Assembly (NCBI GenBank): GCA_031283115.1 | Contig: JAITCK010000133.1 | Coordinates: 1-18,599, forward strand | Length of the DNA: 18,599 bases | Reading direction: 5' to 3' | Source of the DNA: Cellulomonadaceae bacterium | GTDB lineage: Bacteria > Actinomycetota > Actinomycetes > Actinomycetales > Cellulomonadaceae | Shown: positions 6,043 to 12,293 of the stretch, in pieces | How the letters are laid out: every line of letters starts with the position of its first letter | Numbering within the stretch: the stretch's first letter is position 1 | Program-made: the position numbers and the translations under genes | Notes under the pieces: model-generated | The model's input: the letters and a program-made list of their open reading frames with translations, nothing else | The model's database searches: none | What the model was told of the DNA's origin: nothing

Positions 6043-6867
6043 ATGACCACCTCGACTCTTACACCATCGGCCACCGCACCGTTGACCACCGCACCGTTGA
6101 CGACCGCCGCATCGTCCCCGCTGGCCCGCATCGGCACGGCGACCCGGCAACTTGGCCTGGTCTTGCAATGGAACGTGAACCGGATGCGCAGTTGGCTGCC
6201 GTTGACCATCGTCGTGCAAGTGATGATGACCGTGCTCACCGTGCTCGGCTACGGGATGCTCATCGGCACCCCCACACCGCAGGCCGCCGTGTTCCTCGCC
6301 ACCGGCGCCGTGACCGTGCAAATGCTGATGATGGGGCTGGTCATGGTCCCGCAGGCGGTGGGCCAGTCCAAAACGGAAGGGTCGCTGGCCTGGATGCGGA
6401 CCTTGCCGGTTCCCCGGCTGGTGTTTTTCCTCGCGGACATGCTGACTTACGCCCTGCTTGCCCTACCGGGAACTGTGCTCGCGCTGGTGGTGGGCGCCTG
6501 GCATTACGGCATCAGCCTGTCGGTCAGTGTGTGGGCGCTGCCGGCGGCCCTGCTCGTCGCCCTCATTTCGACGTCTGTCGGTTATGCGTTGGCCATGCTG
6601 TTGCCGCCGTTGGTCGCTGGGCTGATTAGTCAGGTGCTGGTGTTTGTGGTGCTCATGTTCTCGCCCGTGTCCTTCCCGGCCGCCAACCTGCCCGGCTGGC
6701 TGGCCGTCGTCCACGAGTGGCTGCCCATCGCCTCCATGGCTGACCTGATGCGCGCCACCCTGGCCAGCGACACCTTCACCATGTCCCTGCGGGCCGGTTT
6801 AGTCCTGGCCGCCTGGACAGTCCTCGCCGTCATCGGGGCCATTCGCGTGCTGTCCCGGCGTGTGTGA
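6043..6867 (+). CDS. ABC-2 type permease of the TetR-controlled exporter
   Basis: A 274-aa integral membrane protein with about six hydrophobic segments (approximately 52-75, 81-104, 127-151, 162-184, 188-208 and 250-270), as in ABC-2 half-permeases that dimerise with two ATPase subunits. The cytoplasmic loop KTEGSLAWMRTLPVPRLVFFLADML (110-134) resembles the coupling region of this family. The SD AAGGA (6031-6035) lies 7 nt before ATG. The first 30 residues are Thr/Ala/Pro-rich and arise partly from a 15-bp tandem repeat. The close spacing after the ATPase gene argues for one transcript. It probably exports a hydrophobic drug or metabolite; the substrate cannot be read from sequence. Confidence 0.87.
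   Translation: MTTSTLTPSATAPLTTAPLTTAASSPLARIGTATRQLGLVLQWNVNRMRSWLPLTIVVQVMMTVLTVLGYGMLIGTPTPQAAVFLATGAVTVQMLMMGLVMVPQAVGQSKTEGSLAWMRTLPVPRLVFFLADMLTYALLALPGTVLALVVGAWHYGISLSVSVWALPAALLVALISTSVGYALAMLLPPLVAGLISQVLVFVVLMFSPVSFPAANLPGWLAVVHEWLPIASMADLMRATLASDTFTMSLRAGLVLAAWTVLAVIGAIRVLSRRV
6073..6102 (+). repeat. 15-bp tandem repeat, two copies, in permease N-terminus
   Basis: ACCGCACCGTTGACC is followed directly by ACCGCACCGTTGACG (14/15 identical), encoding a repeated five-residue unit (TAPLT, TAPLT). Being a multiple of three, gain or loss would keep the frame. Confidence 0.7.
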
Positions 6868-6978
6868 CGTGTGAGCCTAGCGGGCCTGTCACTGTTTTGT
6901 CGTTGTTCATTTATTCAACTCATAGGACGACAAGGTTTTAGCCTTGCACCGTAGTGTGTTGCCGGGTTGCTCATCGTG

Positions 6979-7013
6979 TAGAGTTGTCGTTGTGACTTTA
7001 GTTAGGGCTTACG
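6979..7013 (+). promoter_or_regulatory. Promoter and short leader of the Fic gene
   Basis: TAGAGT (6979-6984) matches the TANNNT -10 seen elsewhere in the window; transcription would start near 6991. AGGG (7004-7007) sits 6 nt before ATG 7014 as an SD. A GTG at 6992 opens a 10-codon frame that overlaps the Fic start. No good -35 was found. The 146-bp gap after the permease is AT-richer than its neighbours. Confidence 0.45.
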
Positions 7014-8063
7014 ATGACAACTAAGACTCTTCAGCGTGGACGTCGAGGGCGCCCGTCTCGGGACGCTGTTTTTGCCCGGTTTGCTGCTGCCATCGGTGAA
7101 CTAGCCAACTATGGCGGTCTCCCCAAGCCCTATGAGGCTAAGAAGTTGTGGGATGACTTGTGGGCGCTTGAAGCTCACCACTCCACCGCTATCGAAGGCA
7201 ACACGCTGGTTTTACGTCAGGTGGAGAAACTGCTGCACGAGGGCCGGGCCGTGGGTTCGAAAGAGATTCGTGAGTACATGGAGGTACTCGGCTACGCAGA
7301 CGCGGCAACATGGGTGTACAAGCAGGCCGTCGCCCCGGATGAGTGGGAGCATGATGGCCTGGTCTCCTTGACCGAAGTGCGGCGGATTCACACGCTGGCG
7401 ATGAAAAAGGTGTGGGAGGTTGCTCCGCATCCTGACGCCTACGACACCGAAGAGCCGGGCTCGTTTCGACACCATGAAATCATGCCGTTCAGCGGCGGTA
7501 TGCAACCCCCAACCTTCCCGCTTGTACCCGCTGAAATCTCGGCCTGGGTGGATGAAGCCAACGCCTTAGGGCAAAGGTTGCGCCATGCGGAGATGCCGGT
7601 CAGCGAGGTTCCTGAGGCGCTCGCCCGCCTCCATCGGAGGTTCGAGTGGATTCACCCCTTCATTGACGGTAATGGCAGGACGGGGCGGCTTGTTCTCAAC
7701 CTGCTGCTAGTGCGGCTTGGCTGGCCGCCTGCGATTATCCTCAAAGAGCAGCGCAAACGTTACCTCTCGTCACTCGACCGGGCCGACAATGGAGACTTCG
7801 GCCCACTGGCGGAGATTATCGCCCGATGCGTGGTCGACTCTTTACATCGCCTGATTCCCAACATAGCGGGGCCAGTCAAGTATGTTCCCCTGGAATCCCT
7901 GGCAGATGGCGAGTTGTCTATTGCAGCGCTTCGGCAGGCCGCCACCCGGGGGCGCCTCGATGCGGTACTTGGCGCCGACGGCCACTACCGCTCGTCACGG
8001 GCCGCAGTGGACGAGTACAAACAGTCCCGACAGCACACTGGTGGCAAGGCGCACATGGCATAA
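7014..8063 (+). CDS. Fic family protein (probable AMPylase, class II)
   Basis: A 349-aa Fic/DOC protein. The catalytic motif HPFIDGNGRTGR (214-225) is complete, with His214 as base, Asp218 for Mg2+ and Arg225 for phosphate. The autoinhibitory motif (S/T)xxxE(G/N) is STAIEGN (57-63), N-terminal to the Fic core, which defines class II and means Glu61 should block ATP binding until relieved. The substrate flap is near FRHHEIMPFSGG (151-162). The C-terminus (about 299-340) looks like a small winged-helix or excisionase-type DNA-binding domain (ALRQAATRGRL...HYRSSRAAVDEYKQSR). Fic enzymes usually transfer AMP to Ser, Thr or Tyr hydroxyls; the target here is unknown. No separate antitoxin gene is evident, as expected for class II. 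The flanks are AT-richer than the neighbours and share a 10-bp direct repeat (6882-6891 and 8126-8135), hinting at acquisition. Confidence 0.93.
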   Translation: MTTKTLQRGRRGRPSRDAVFARFAAAIGELANYGGLPKPYEAKKLWDDLWALEAHHSTAIEGNTLVLRQVEKLLHEGRAVGSKEIREYMEVLGYADAATWVYKQAVAPDEWEHDGLVSLTEVRRIHTLAMKKVWEVAPHPDAYDTEEPGSFRHHEIMPFSGGMQPPTFPLVPAEISAWVDEANALGQRLRHAEMPVSEVPEALARLHRRFEWIHPFIDGNGRTGRLVLNLLLVRLGWPPAIILKEQRKRYLSSLDRADNGDFGPLAEIIARCVVDSLHRLIPNIAGPVKYVPLESLADGELSIAALRQAATRGRLDAVLGADGHYRSSRAAVDEYKQSRQHTGGKAHMA

Positions 8064-8125
8064 GCAGGTTGGGGAGGCGTTGCAGGGGCTTGGCTACCGA
8101 CTGCGTGCCGAAACCTTCGGGGTGA

Positions 8126-8147
8126 GGGCCTGTCAATTTTTCTGTGT
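8126..8147. mobile_element. Possible IS256-family terminal inverted repeat remnant
   Basis: The sequence starting GGGCCTGTCA and continuing AATTTTTCTGTGT resembles the ends of IS256 (mutator-type) elements, which often carry TGTC followed by AATTTCTGTGT-like sequence. No transposase ORF or matching opposite end is present, so only a scar or solo end could be here. The judgement is from remembered pattern, not alignment. Confidence 0.25.
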
Positions 8148-8252
8148 GGCAGATTCTTGGTGCTGGAGGCTGAGGCGTGTTTCTCGATAGGAGGAACGTG
8201 CCTTTTCTTCTGCCCTGTTGAGTGAGGTCATGGCTTCAGCCTGAAAGTTCTC

Positions 8253-8272
8253 AAAGTGACCTACATCACTTT
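8253..8272. promoter_or_regulatory. CRP/GlxR-like binding site
   Basis: AAAGTGA, six bases (CCTACA), then TCACTTT: perfect 7-bp arms around the core GTGANNTANNTCAC, which is the binding pattern of cAMP-responsive CRP/GlxR regulators in actinomycetes (full consensus TGTGA-N6-TCACA). No recognised gene starts within 650 bp downstream, so its target is unclear. Confidence 0.5.
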
Positions 8273-8394
8273 TTGTGGGTATTGGATGGAAATCTGGCGT
8301 TATCCAGCGCTACCGAACACCTCAGAAAACCGCAGCAAAAGCCCAGTAAAACTGCCGATAAAGCGGTGTTGACCTGGCAGTAGGCCCATCGGCC

Positions 8395-8428
8395 ATCAGC
8401 GGGCATGGGCAATCAGGGGGCATTGGCG
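8395..8428 (+). repeat. Degenerate 17-bp tandem repeat, two copies
   Basis: ATCAGCGGGCATGGGCA (8395-8411) is followed immediately by ATCAGGGGGCATTGGCG (8412-8428), 14 of 17 positions identical, in noncoding sequence. Function unknown. Confidence 0.45.
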
Positions 8429-8794
8429 GGTAAAAAATATGCAATGTTTGCTTTTGGGGGTGACGGAAAACGATTTACACGAGTAGCGTGGAAGCGCCGA
8501 CACGTGGACGCCTGCCCGCAGCGGACATCTGCACGTCGGTAGCGAAAATCAGTGAACACAAGCGGCACGCACCTCCCGGTGTACGCGGCAATCGTGGCGA
8601 CGGTTTACCGCGAGGCCGGTTCGCTGACATGCTGAACTGTGGAAGGTACTCACCCCACCAAAACAGGGAAGCAAGAAAGAAAGCAAGAAATGAGGATCCT
8701 CGCAACACCCCGAAGGGTTTGAGGAGCCCCGTGACGGCGCCGTGTGGGCCTGTGACAGCCCCACAGCCGAGGCGTTCGCTGCGGAAACTGCACG

Positions 8795-8825
8795 GCGGGG
8801 GCTGGCACTGACCGCCAGCCCCCGC
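8795..8825. terminator. Strong hairpin upstream of trmB (terminator-like, no U-tract)
   Basis: Arms GCGGGGGCTGGC (8795-8806) and GCCAGCCCCCGC (8814-8825) are perfectly complementary over 12 bp around a 7-nt loop. No T-run follows, so it would be an actinomycete-type hairpin terminator or an RNA structure insulating trmB. Confidence 0.45.
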
Positions 8826-8913
8826 ACAGTTCCCGCCCCGCCCTTCGTAAACGGTTCGCTTTTGCTGCCCGACGCCGCATACTCACGTTTGCGCTTCGAC
8901 TGCGGCCAACGCA

Positions 8914-8919
8914 TAGGCT
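8914..8919 (+). promoter_or_regulatory. -10 box TAGGCT of trmB (leaderless)
   Basis: TAGGCT, 6 nt (GGTCAC), then ATG at 8926. TTGCGC at 8889-8894 is a possible but poorly spaced (19 bp) -35. Confidence 0.6.
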
Positions 8920-8925
8920 GGTCAC

Positions 8926-9870
8926 ATGTCCGACGACGCGACCCCGGCAGACCTCGCTCCCACACCACACACAAACGGGTCAAAAACCCCACCAGCAGCA
9001 GACACAGCCCCAGATGCTGTACGGGACGGTGCATCGGGAACAGCCCGGGACAAACGAACCTTCCGCAACTTCCCGGTAAGTTTTGTGCGCCGCACCGACC
9101 GCCTGTCCGTAGGCCAACAACGCGCCTGGGACAACTACAGTCAGGCCTACCTACTCGACTTCCCACGCGGCCTAGCCGCCACCTCCGTTGACCCGAACTG
9201 GACCCTCAACCCGGCAGATGTTTACGGACGCACCGCCCCCCTCACCATCGAAGTGGGCAGTGGGCGCGGAGAAAACATTGTCGCCGCCGCAGCCTCCCAC
9301 CCTGACCGGGATTTCCTCGCCCTAGAGGTGTACATTCCCGGCCTAGCCCGCACCATGCTGCGCGCCCAACACGCCGTGGCCGCCCGCGACGAACATGCCA
9401 CGGGTGCGGAAGCCTCCCCGTGGGCCGCCGCTGAACCTGGACACCCCACCCTCACCAACCTGCGCGTAGCCGAAGTGGACGCCGTGGAACTGCTCGACAC
9501 CGCCATCGAACCAGGAACCCTCGACCAACTGTGGGTGTTCTTCCCCGACCCCTGGCCTAAAAAACGCCACCACAAGCGCCGCATCGTCAACCCTAGATTC
9601 GCCGACGCAGCCGCCAAAGCCCTACGGCCTGGCGGAACCTGGCGGCTGGCAACCGACTGGGCTCAATACGCCGCCTGGATGGTCGACGCTATTGAAGGGT
9701 CAGTCGAAGATTCCGAAGAGCCAGACTGGACGCCCCACCCGGCCTTCCGTAACGTTCACGGGCCGCGCGCCCACGCCCCACGATTCGACGGCCGTGTGCT
9801 CACCGCCTTCGAAAGCCGAGGCATCGACGCTGGACGTGACATCGCCGACCTCGAATACGTGCGCTTGTAA
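8926..9870 (+). CDS. trmB: tRNA (guanine-N7-)-methyltransferase
   Basis: A 314-aa TrmB, which methylates N7 of G46 in tRNA variable loops using S-adenosylmethionine. The SAM-binding loop is IEVGSGRGE (108-116), with acidic Glu134 in FLALEVY for the ribose. The diagnostic catalytic and tRNA-binding segment FFPDPWPKKRHHKRR is at 205-219, followed by GGTWRLATDW (236-245). TrmB from most bacteria is 210-250 aa. The excess here is a polar N-terminal tail (about 1-43, probably disordered) and an Ala/Glu-rich insertion (about 154-172). The leaderless -10 supports the long start at 8926 rather than an internal one. It is transcribed in the same direction as the ATP-grasp gene 58 bp downstream, which has its own -10. 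Confidence 0.95.
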   Translation: MSDDATPADLAPTPHTNGSKTPPAADTAPDAVRDGASGTARDKRTFRNFPVSFVRRTDRLSVGQQRAWDNYSQAYLLDFPRGLAATSVDPNWTLNPADVYGRTAPLTIEVGSGRGENIVAAAASHPDRDFLALEVYIPGLARTMLRAQHAVAARDEHATGAEASPWAAAEPGHPTLTNLRVAEVDAVELLDTAIEPGTLDQLWVFFPDPWPKKRHHKRRIVNPRFADAAAKALRPGGTWRLATDWAQYAAWMVDAIEGSVEDSEEPDWTPHPAFRNVHGPRAHAPRFDGRVLTAFESRGIDAGRDIADLEYVRL

Positions 9871-9914
9871 TGTCACCCCAGCCGGTATCTGATCGCACGC
9901 AGGCGCGCGCGGAG

Positions 9915-9920
9915 TAGGCT
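9915..9920 (+). promoter_or_regulatory. -10 box TAGGCT of the ATP-grasp gene
   Basis: TAGGCT is 8 nt upstream of ATG 9929, slightly longer than the 6-nt spacing at most other genes here, so the transcript is leaderless or has a 1-2 nt leader. GAGG (9923-9926) is too close to ATG to serve as a normal SD. Confidence 0.5.
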
Positions 9921-9928
9921 CAGAGGTT

Positions 9929-10861
9929 ATGAGCGACAAGCGTGTAGCACTGGCAACCTGTACGGATGTTCACGGCCTAGCCGCCGACGACCAACCGCTA
10001 GTGCCAGAACTCGCCAAACTAGGTATCACCGCCGAACCTGTGGTGTGGAACAACCCGGAGGTCGACTGGACCAGTTACGACCTCACCGTCATCCGGTCTA
10101 CCTGGGATTACGCCACCCAGCAGGAAGAGTTCATTCAGTGGGCGCAGTCGGTTCCCCACCTGGCCAACCCGGCCTCCGTCATCGCCTGGGACACCGACCG
10201 CCGCTACCTCATGGAGTTGGAGAAGGCCGGAATTCCTGTCATTCCCACCATCTGGCTTGAGCCGTCACACCACCTGTCCAAGCGGGCCATTCACTCGCGG
10301 ATGCCCGCCTTCGGGGATTTTGTTGTCAAACCTGTCGTGTCGGCGGGCGCGAAAGACATTGCCCGCTACCAGCCTATTTCCGCCCAATCCCGGTCCAAGG
10401 CGATCACGCACACGCAGCGCCTGCTCGACTCTGACCGTTGGGTGATGATTCAGCCCTACGTCACCTCCATCGACACTGACGGCGAAACCTGCATGACCTT
10501 TGTTGACGGCCAGTTCTGCCATGCGGTGCGCCGTCACGCCCTGCTGGGCGGCAACATGCATCAGACTCTCGGCCTCACCTTGTACCCCAACAATTCGACC
10601 CGGTCTGTGGAGGCCACGCCCGAACAGATTGACGTGGCCCAGCGGGCCTTAGCGTTAGCCAAGGAAGCCACGGGCGAAAGCGAAGACTTCCTGTACGCCC
10701 GCGTTGACCTGGTCAAAGGTGAGGAAGGCCCCCTGGTGATTGAGATCGAACTCACCGAACCTTCCCTGTGGATGCGGTATTCCGGTGGCGCCCCCACCTT
10801 GAAACGGTTGACGCAGTCCATCGCCCGCCGGGTTGGCGTTCCCGTGGACGCGGCAGCCTGA
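9929..10861 (+). CDS. ATP-grasp domain protein (RimK/glutathione synthetase-like ligase)
   Basis: A 310-aa cytosolic ATP-grasp protein. The N-terminal domain has VIRSTWDYATQQEEFIQWAQ (54-73). The ATP-grasp core shows FVVKPVVSAGAKD (131-143), with the nucleotide-binding lysine and a flexible loop, then WVMIQPYV (171-178), ARVDLV (257-262) and LVIEIELTEPSLW (269-281), the Mg2+-binding acidic segment. The superfamily joins a carboxylate, activated as acyl phosphate, to an amine or thiol. This subgroup is common in actinomycetes but has no assigned substrate to my knowledge. Its stop overlaps the VKOR start by one base (TGATG), so the two are translationally coupled, which suggests a functional link not explained by known pathways. 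Confidence 0.82.
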   Translation: MSDKRVALATCTDVHGLAADDQPLVPELAKLGITAEPVVWNNPEVDWTSYDLTVIRSTWDYATQQEEFIQWAQSVPHLANPASVIAWDTDRRYLMELEKAGIPVIPTIWLEPSHHLSKRAIHSRMPAFGDFVVKPVVSAGAKDIARYQPISAQSRSKAITHTQRLLDSDRWVMIQPYVTSIDTDGETCMTFVDGQFCHAVRRHALLGGNMHQTLGLTLYPNNSTRSVEATPEQIDVAQRALALAKEATGESEDFLYARVDLVKGEEGPLVIEIELTEPSLWMRYSGGAPTLKRLTQSIARRVGVPVDAAA

Positions 10862-11457
10862 TGCCATCTCGCCCCCGCACGTTAGCGATTGCGCTGACCG
10901 TGCTGGGTGCCGTCGGCCTGGTTGCTTCGCTGTCCCTGGCTGTTGACGGCTGGCGGGCGCTTGTTGCCGCCGCTGACGGCGTCACCGACCACGTGCTGGC
11001 CTGCTCTATTGACGAGACTTTGGATTGCGCCCCGGCTATGGCCTTGTGGCAGGCGCAGATTCTCGGCTTCCCCAACGCCTACCTGGGCGTCGGCGCTTTT
11101 TCCGTGATGGTGACCAGCGGGGTGGCCATGCTTGCTGCAGCCCCTCAGCAGCTGGCCCGATGGTTTCGCCTGGCCCTGCTGGCCGGATCGGGTCTGGGGC
11201 AGGTGCTGGTGCTTTTCCTCATGGCCACCACTTTCACGCAACTTCCGGCCCTCTGCCCCTGGTGTACCGTCATCTGGATTGTCATGTGGCCTCTGTTGTG
11301 GCTACAAGTGGTTGACGCCGTTGCTGACGCAGGTTCGCTGGTAGTGCCCGATGGTCTGGCCCGGTTGGTGGGCCGTGAACGTTGGCTGCTTCTGGCTATC
11401 GGCTACGTCCTGGCTGCCGCCGTCGGATTGGCCGTCATGGGGCCGCGCGTCCTGTAA
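10861..11457 (+). CDS. Vitamin K epoxide reductase (VKOR) family membrane protein
   Basis: A 198-aa membrane oxidoreductase. The redox motif CPWC (Cys132-Cys135) lies at the start of a transmembrane helix, and the loop cysteine pair is Cys48/Cys56 in ACSIDETLDCAPAM, followed by the family hallmark LGFPNAYLGV (68-77). Hydrophobic segments at about 9-29, 72-94, 103-124, 136-152 and 176-194 fit the VKOR fold. Bacterial VKORs use quinone to reoxidise a DsbA-like thiol oxidase and so drive disulfide formation in exported proteins. No DsbA-like partner is in the window. ATG 10861 is chosen over the longer open frame because it overlaps the upstream stop and begins just before the first membrane helix. 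Confidence 0.9.
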   Translation: MPSRPRTLAIALTVLGAVGLVASLSLAVDGWRALVAAADGVTDHVLACSIDETLDCAPAMALWQAQILGFPNAYLGVGAFSVMVTSGVAMLAAAPQQLARWFRLALLAGSGLGQVLVLFLMATTFTQLPALCPWCTVIWIVMWPLLWLQVVDAVADAGSLVVPDGLARLVGRERWLLLAIGYVLAAAVGLAVMGPRVL

Positions 11458-11480
11458 CGGGATGCAGGCTTTCTCTCCCT

Positions 11481-11498
11481 GCGGCAGGTGCCTGCCGC
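11481..11498. terminator. Hairpin after the VKOR gene
   Basis: GCGGCAG, loop GTGC, CTGCCGC: a 7-bp perfect GC stem 24 bp after the VKOR stop. No U-run follows, so termination is plausible but unproven. Confidence 0.4.
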
Positions 11499-11504
11499 CG
11501 TGTC

Positions 11505-11537
11505 TTGACATTCCCCCCCCCCATCCGGGCCTAAACT
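11505..11537 (+). promoter_or_regulatory. Promoter of second ABC exporter with C10 tract in the spacer
   Basis: A consensus -35 TTGACA (11505-11510) and -10 TAAACT (11532-11537) are separated by 21 bp, 10 of which are an uninterrupted C run (11513-11522). The -10 ends 6 nt before ATG 11544, so this is also leaderless. CCGGGC (11525-11530) and GCCCGG (11538-11543) form an inverted repeat around the -10. A spacer of 17 bp would be optimal, so tract shortening should raise activity. Confidence 0.6.
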
Positions 11538-11543
11538 GCCCGG

Positions 11544-12293
11544 ATGATGACGACGGCACGGTTCGCAACGCAGTCTCACCCTATTGAGATTCGCGGCCTG
11601 GTCAAACGGTTCGGGTCCACCACGGCCTTGAACGGCCTTGATCTGACGGTGGGGCACGGCGAGGTGGCCGGGTTTTTGGGGCCTAACGGGGCTGGTAAGT
11701 CCACCACCATCCGTGTGCTGCTGGGCTTGCTGCGGCCCGACGGCGGCCAGGCGCGGCTTTTTGGCGGTGACCCTTGGAGGGATGCCGTGACCCTCCACCG
11801 CCGCCTGGCTTACGTGCCCGGTGACGTGTCCCTGTGGCCCAACCTGACCGGTGGGGAGGCCATCGACCTGCTGGCTCGTCTGCGCGGGGGAGTAGACCTG
11901 GCCCGCAAACGCGACCTGTTGGATCGGTTTGACCTGGACCCCAGCAAAAAGGCCCGCACCTACTCCAAGGGCAACCGGCAGAAGGTGGCCCTGGTCGCGG
12001 CCTTCGCCTCCGACGTGGATCTCTTCATTCTGGACGAGCCAACATCGGGCCTGGACCCCCTCATGGAGGCCGTCTTCACCGACTACCTGCGCGACCTCAA
12101 AGCCCAAGGGGCGTCAGTCCTGCTCAGTTCCCACATCCTCAGCGAAGTGGAGAAGGTCTGCGACACCGTGACCATCATCCGCAAGGGCGTCGCCGTCGAA
12201 CACGGCACCCTGGACGAGGTGCACGCCGCCCATCCCGGCGTCGCCACCCTGGAAGAGATTTTCTTGGGCCAGTACGCGGGTGAGCCAGAGTGA
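11544..12293 (+). CDS. ABC transporter ATP-binding protein (polyketide/drug exporter type)
   Basis: A 249-aa ATPase. Walker A is GPNGAGKST (46-54). The signature is YSKGNRQKV (140-148), in which KGNRQ replaces SGGQ; this form is common in actinomycete antibiotic-exporter ATPases. Walker B is FILDEP (161-166) with Glu165, the D-loop is SGLD, and the H-loop His197 is in LLSSHIL. It should power the membrane protein encoded immediately downstream, whose GTG start overlaps this stop by 4 bp (GTGA), giving tight translational coupling and fixed stoichiometry. A second ATG directly follows the first; the leaderless -10 spacing favours 11544. Expression may depend on the length of the C10 tract in the promoter. 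Confidence 0.92.
   Translation: MMTTARFATQSHPIEIRGLVKRFGSTTALNGLDLTVGHGEVAGFLGPNGAGKSTTIRVLLGLLRPDGGQARLFGGDPWRDAVTLHRRLAYVPGDVSLWPNLTGGEAIDLLARLRGGVDLARKRDLLDRFDLDPSKKARTYSKGNRQKVALVAAFASDVDLFILDEPTSGLDPLMEAVFTDYLRDLKAQGASVLLSSHILSEVEKVCDTVTIIRKGVAVEHGTLDEVHAAHPGVATLEEIFLGQYAGEPE

Larger units (their letters stand above)
8064..8925. other. 862-bp region without a convincing gene
   Basis: Open frames exist but none has a recognisable domain, and most overlap implausibly with trmB. Contents seen: a 3' fringe that may be a truncated gene start (GTG 8041, residues MARRTWHKQVGEALQGLGYRLRAETFG, before similarity breaks), a possible IS256-type end at 8126-8147, a CRP-like palindrome at 8253-8272, a degenerate 17-bp tandem repeat at 8395-8428, AT-richer sequence around 8250-8480, and a 12-bp-stem hairpin at 8795-8825. 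It reads as an insertion and decay scar rather than a functional gene. Confidence 0.55.

Noticed and set aside
6897..6946. TTGTCGT/ACGACAA and CAAGG/CCTTG inverted repeats upstream of Fic
   Set aside because: Arms of 5-7 bp with long or weak loops; not distinguishable from chance.
8687..8725. Candidate small structured RNA around GAGGATCCTC and the CGAAGGG loop
   Set aside because: Does not match SRP, tmRNA, RNase P or any riboswitch pattern I know; only short self-complementary pieces.
8549..9166. 205-codon minus-strand frame spanning the intergenic region and trmB start
   Set aside because: Composition looks random (Arg/Ser/Cys-rich), it overlaps the conserved trmB N-terminus, and no leaderless -10 or SD supports it.
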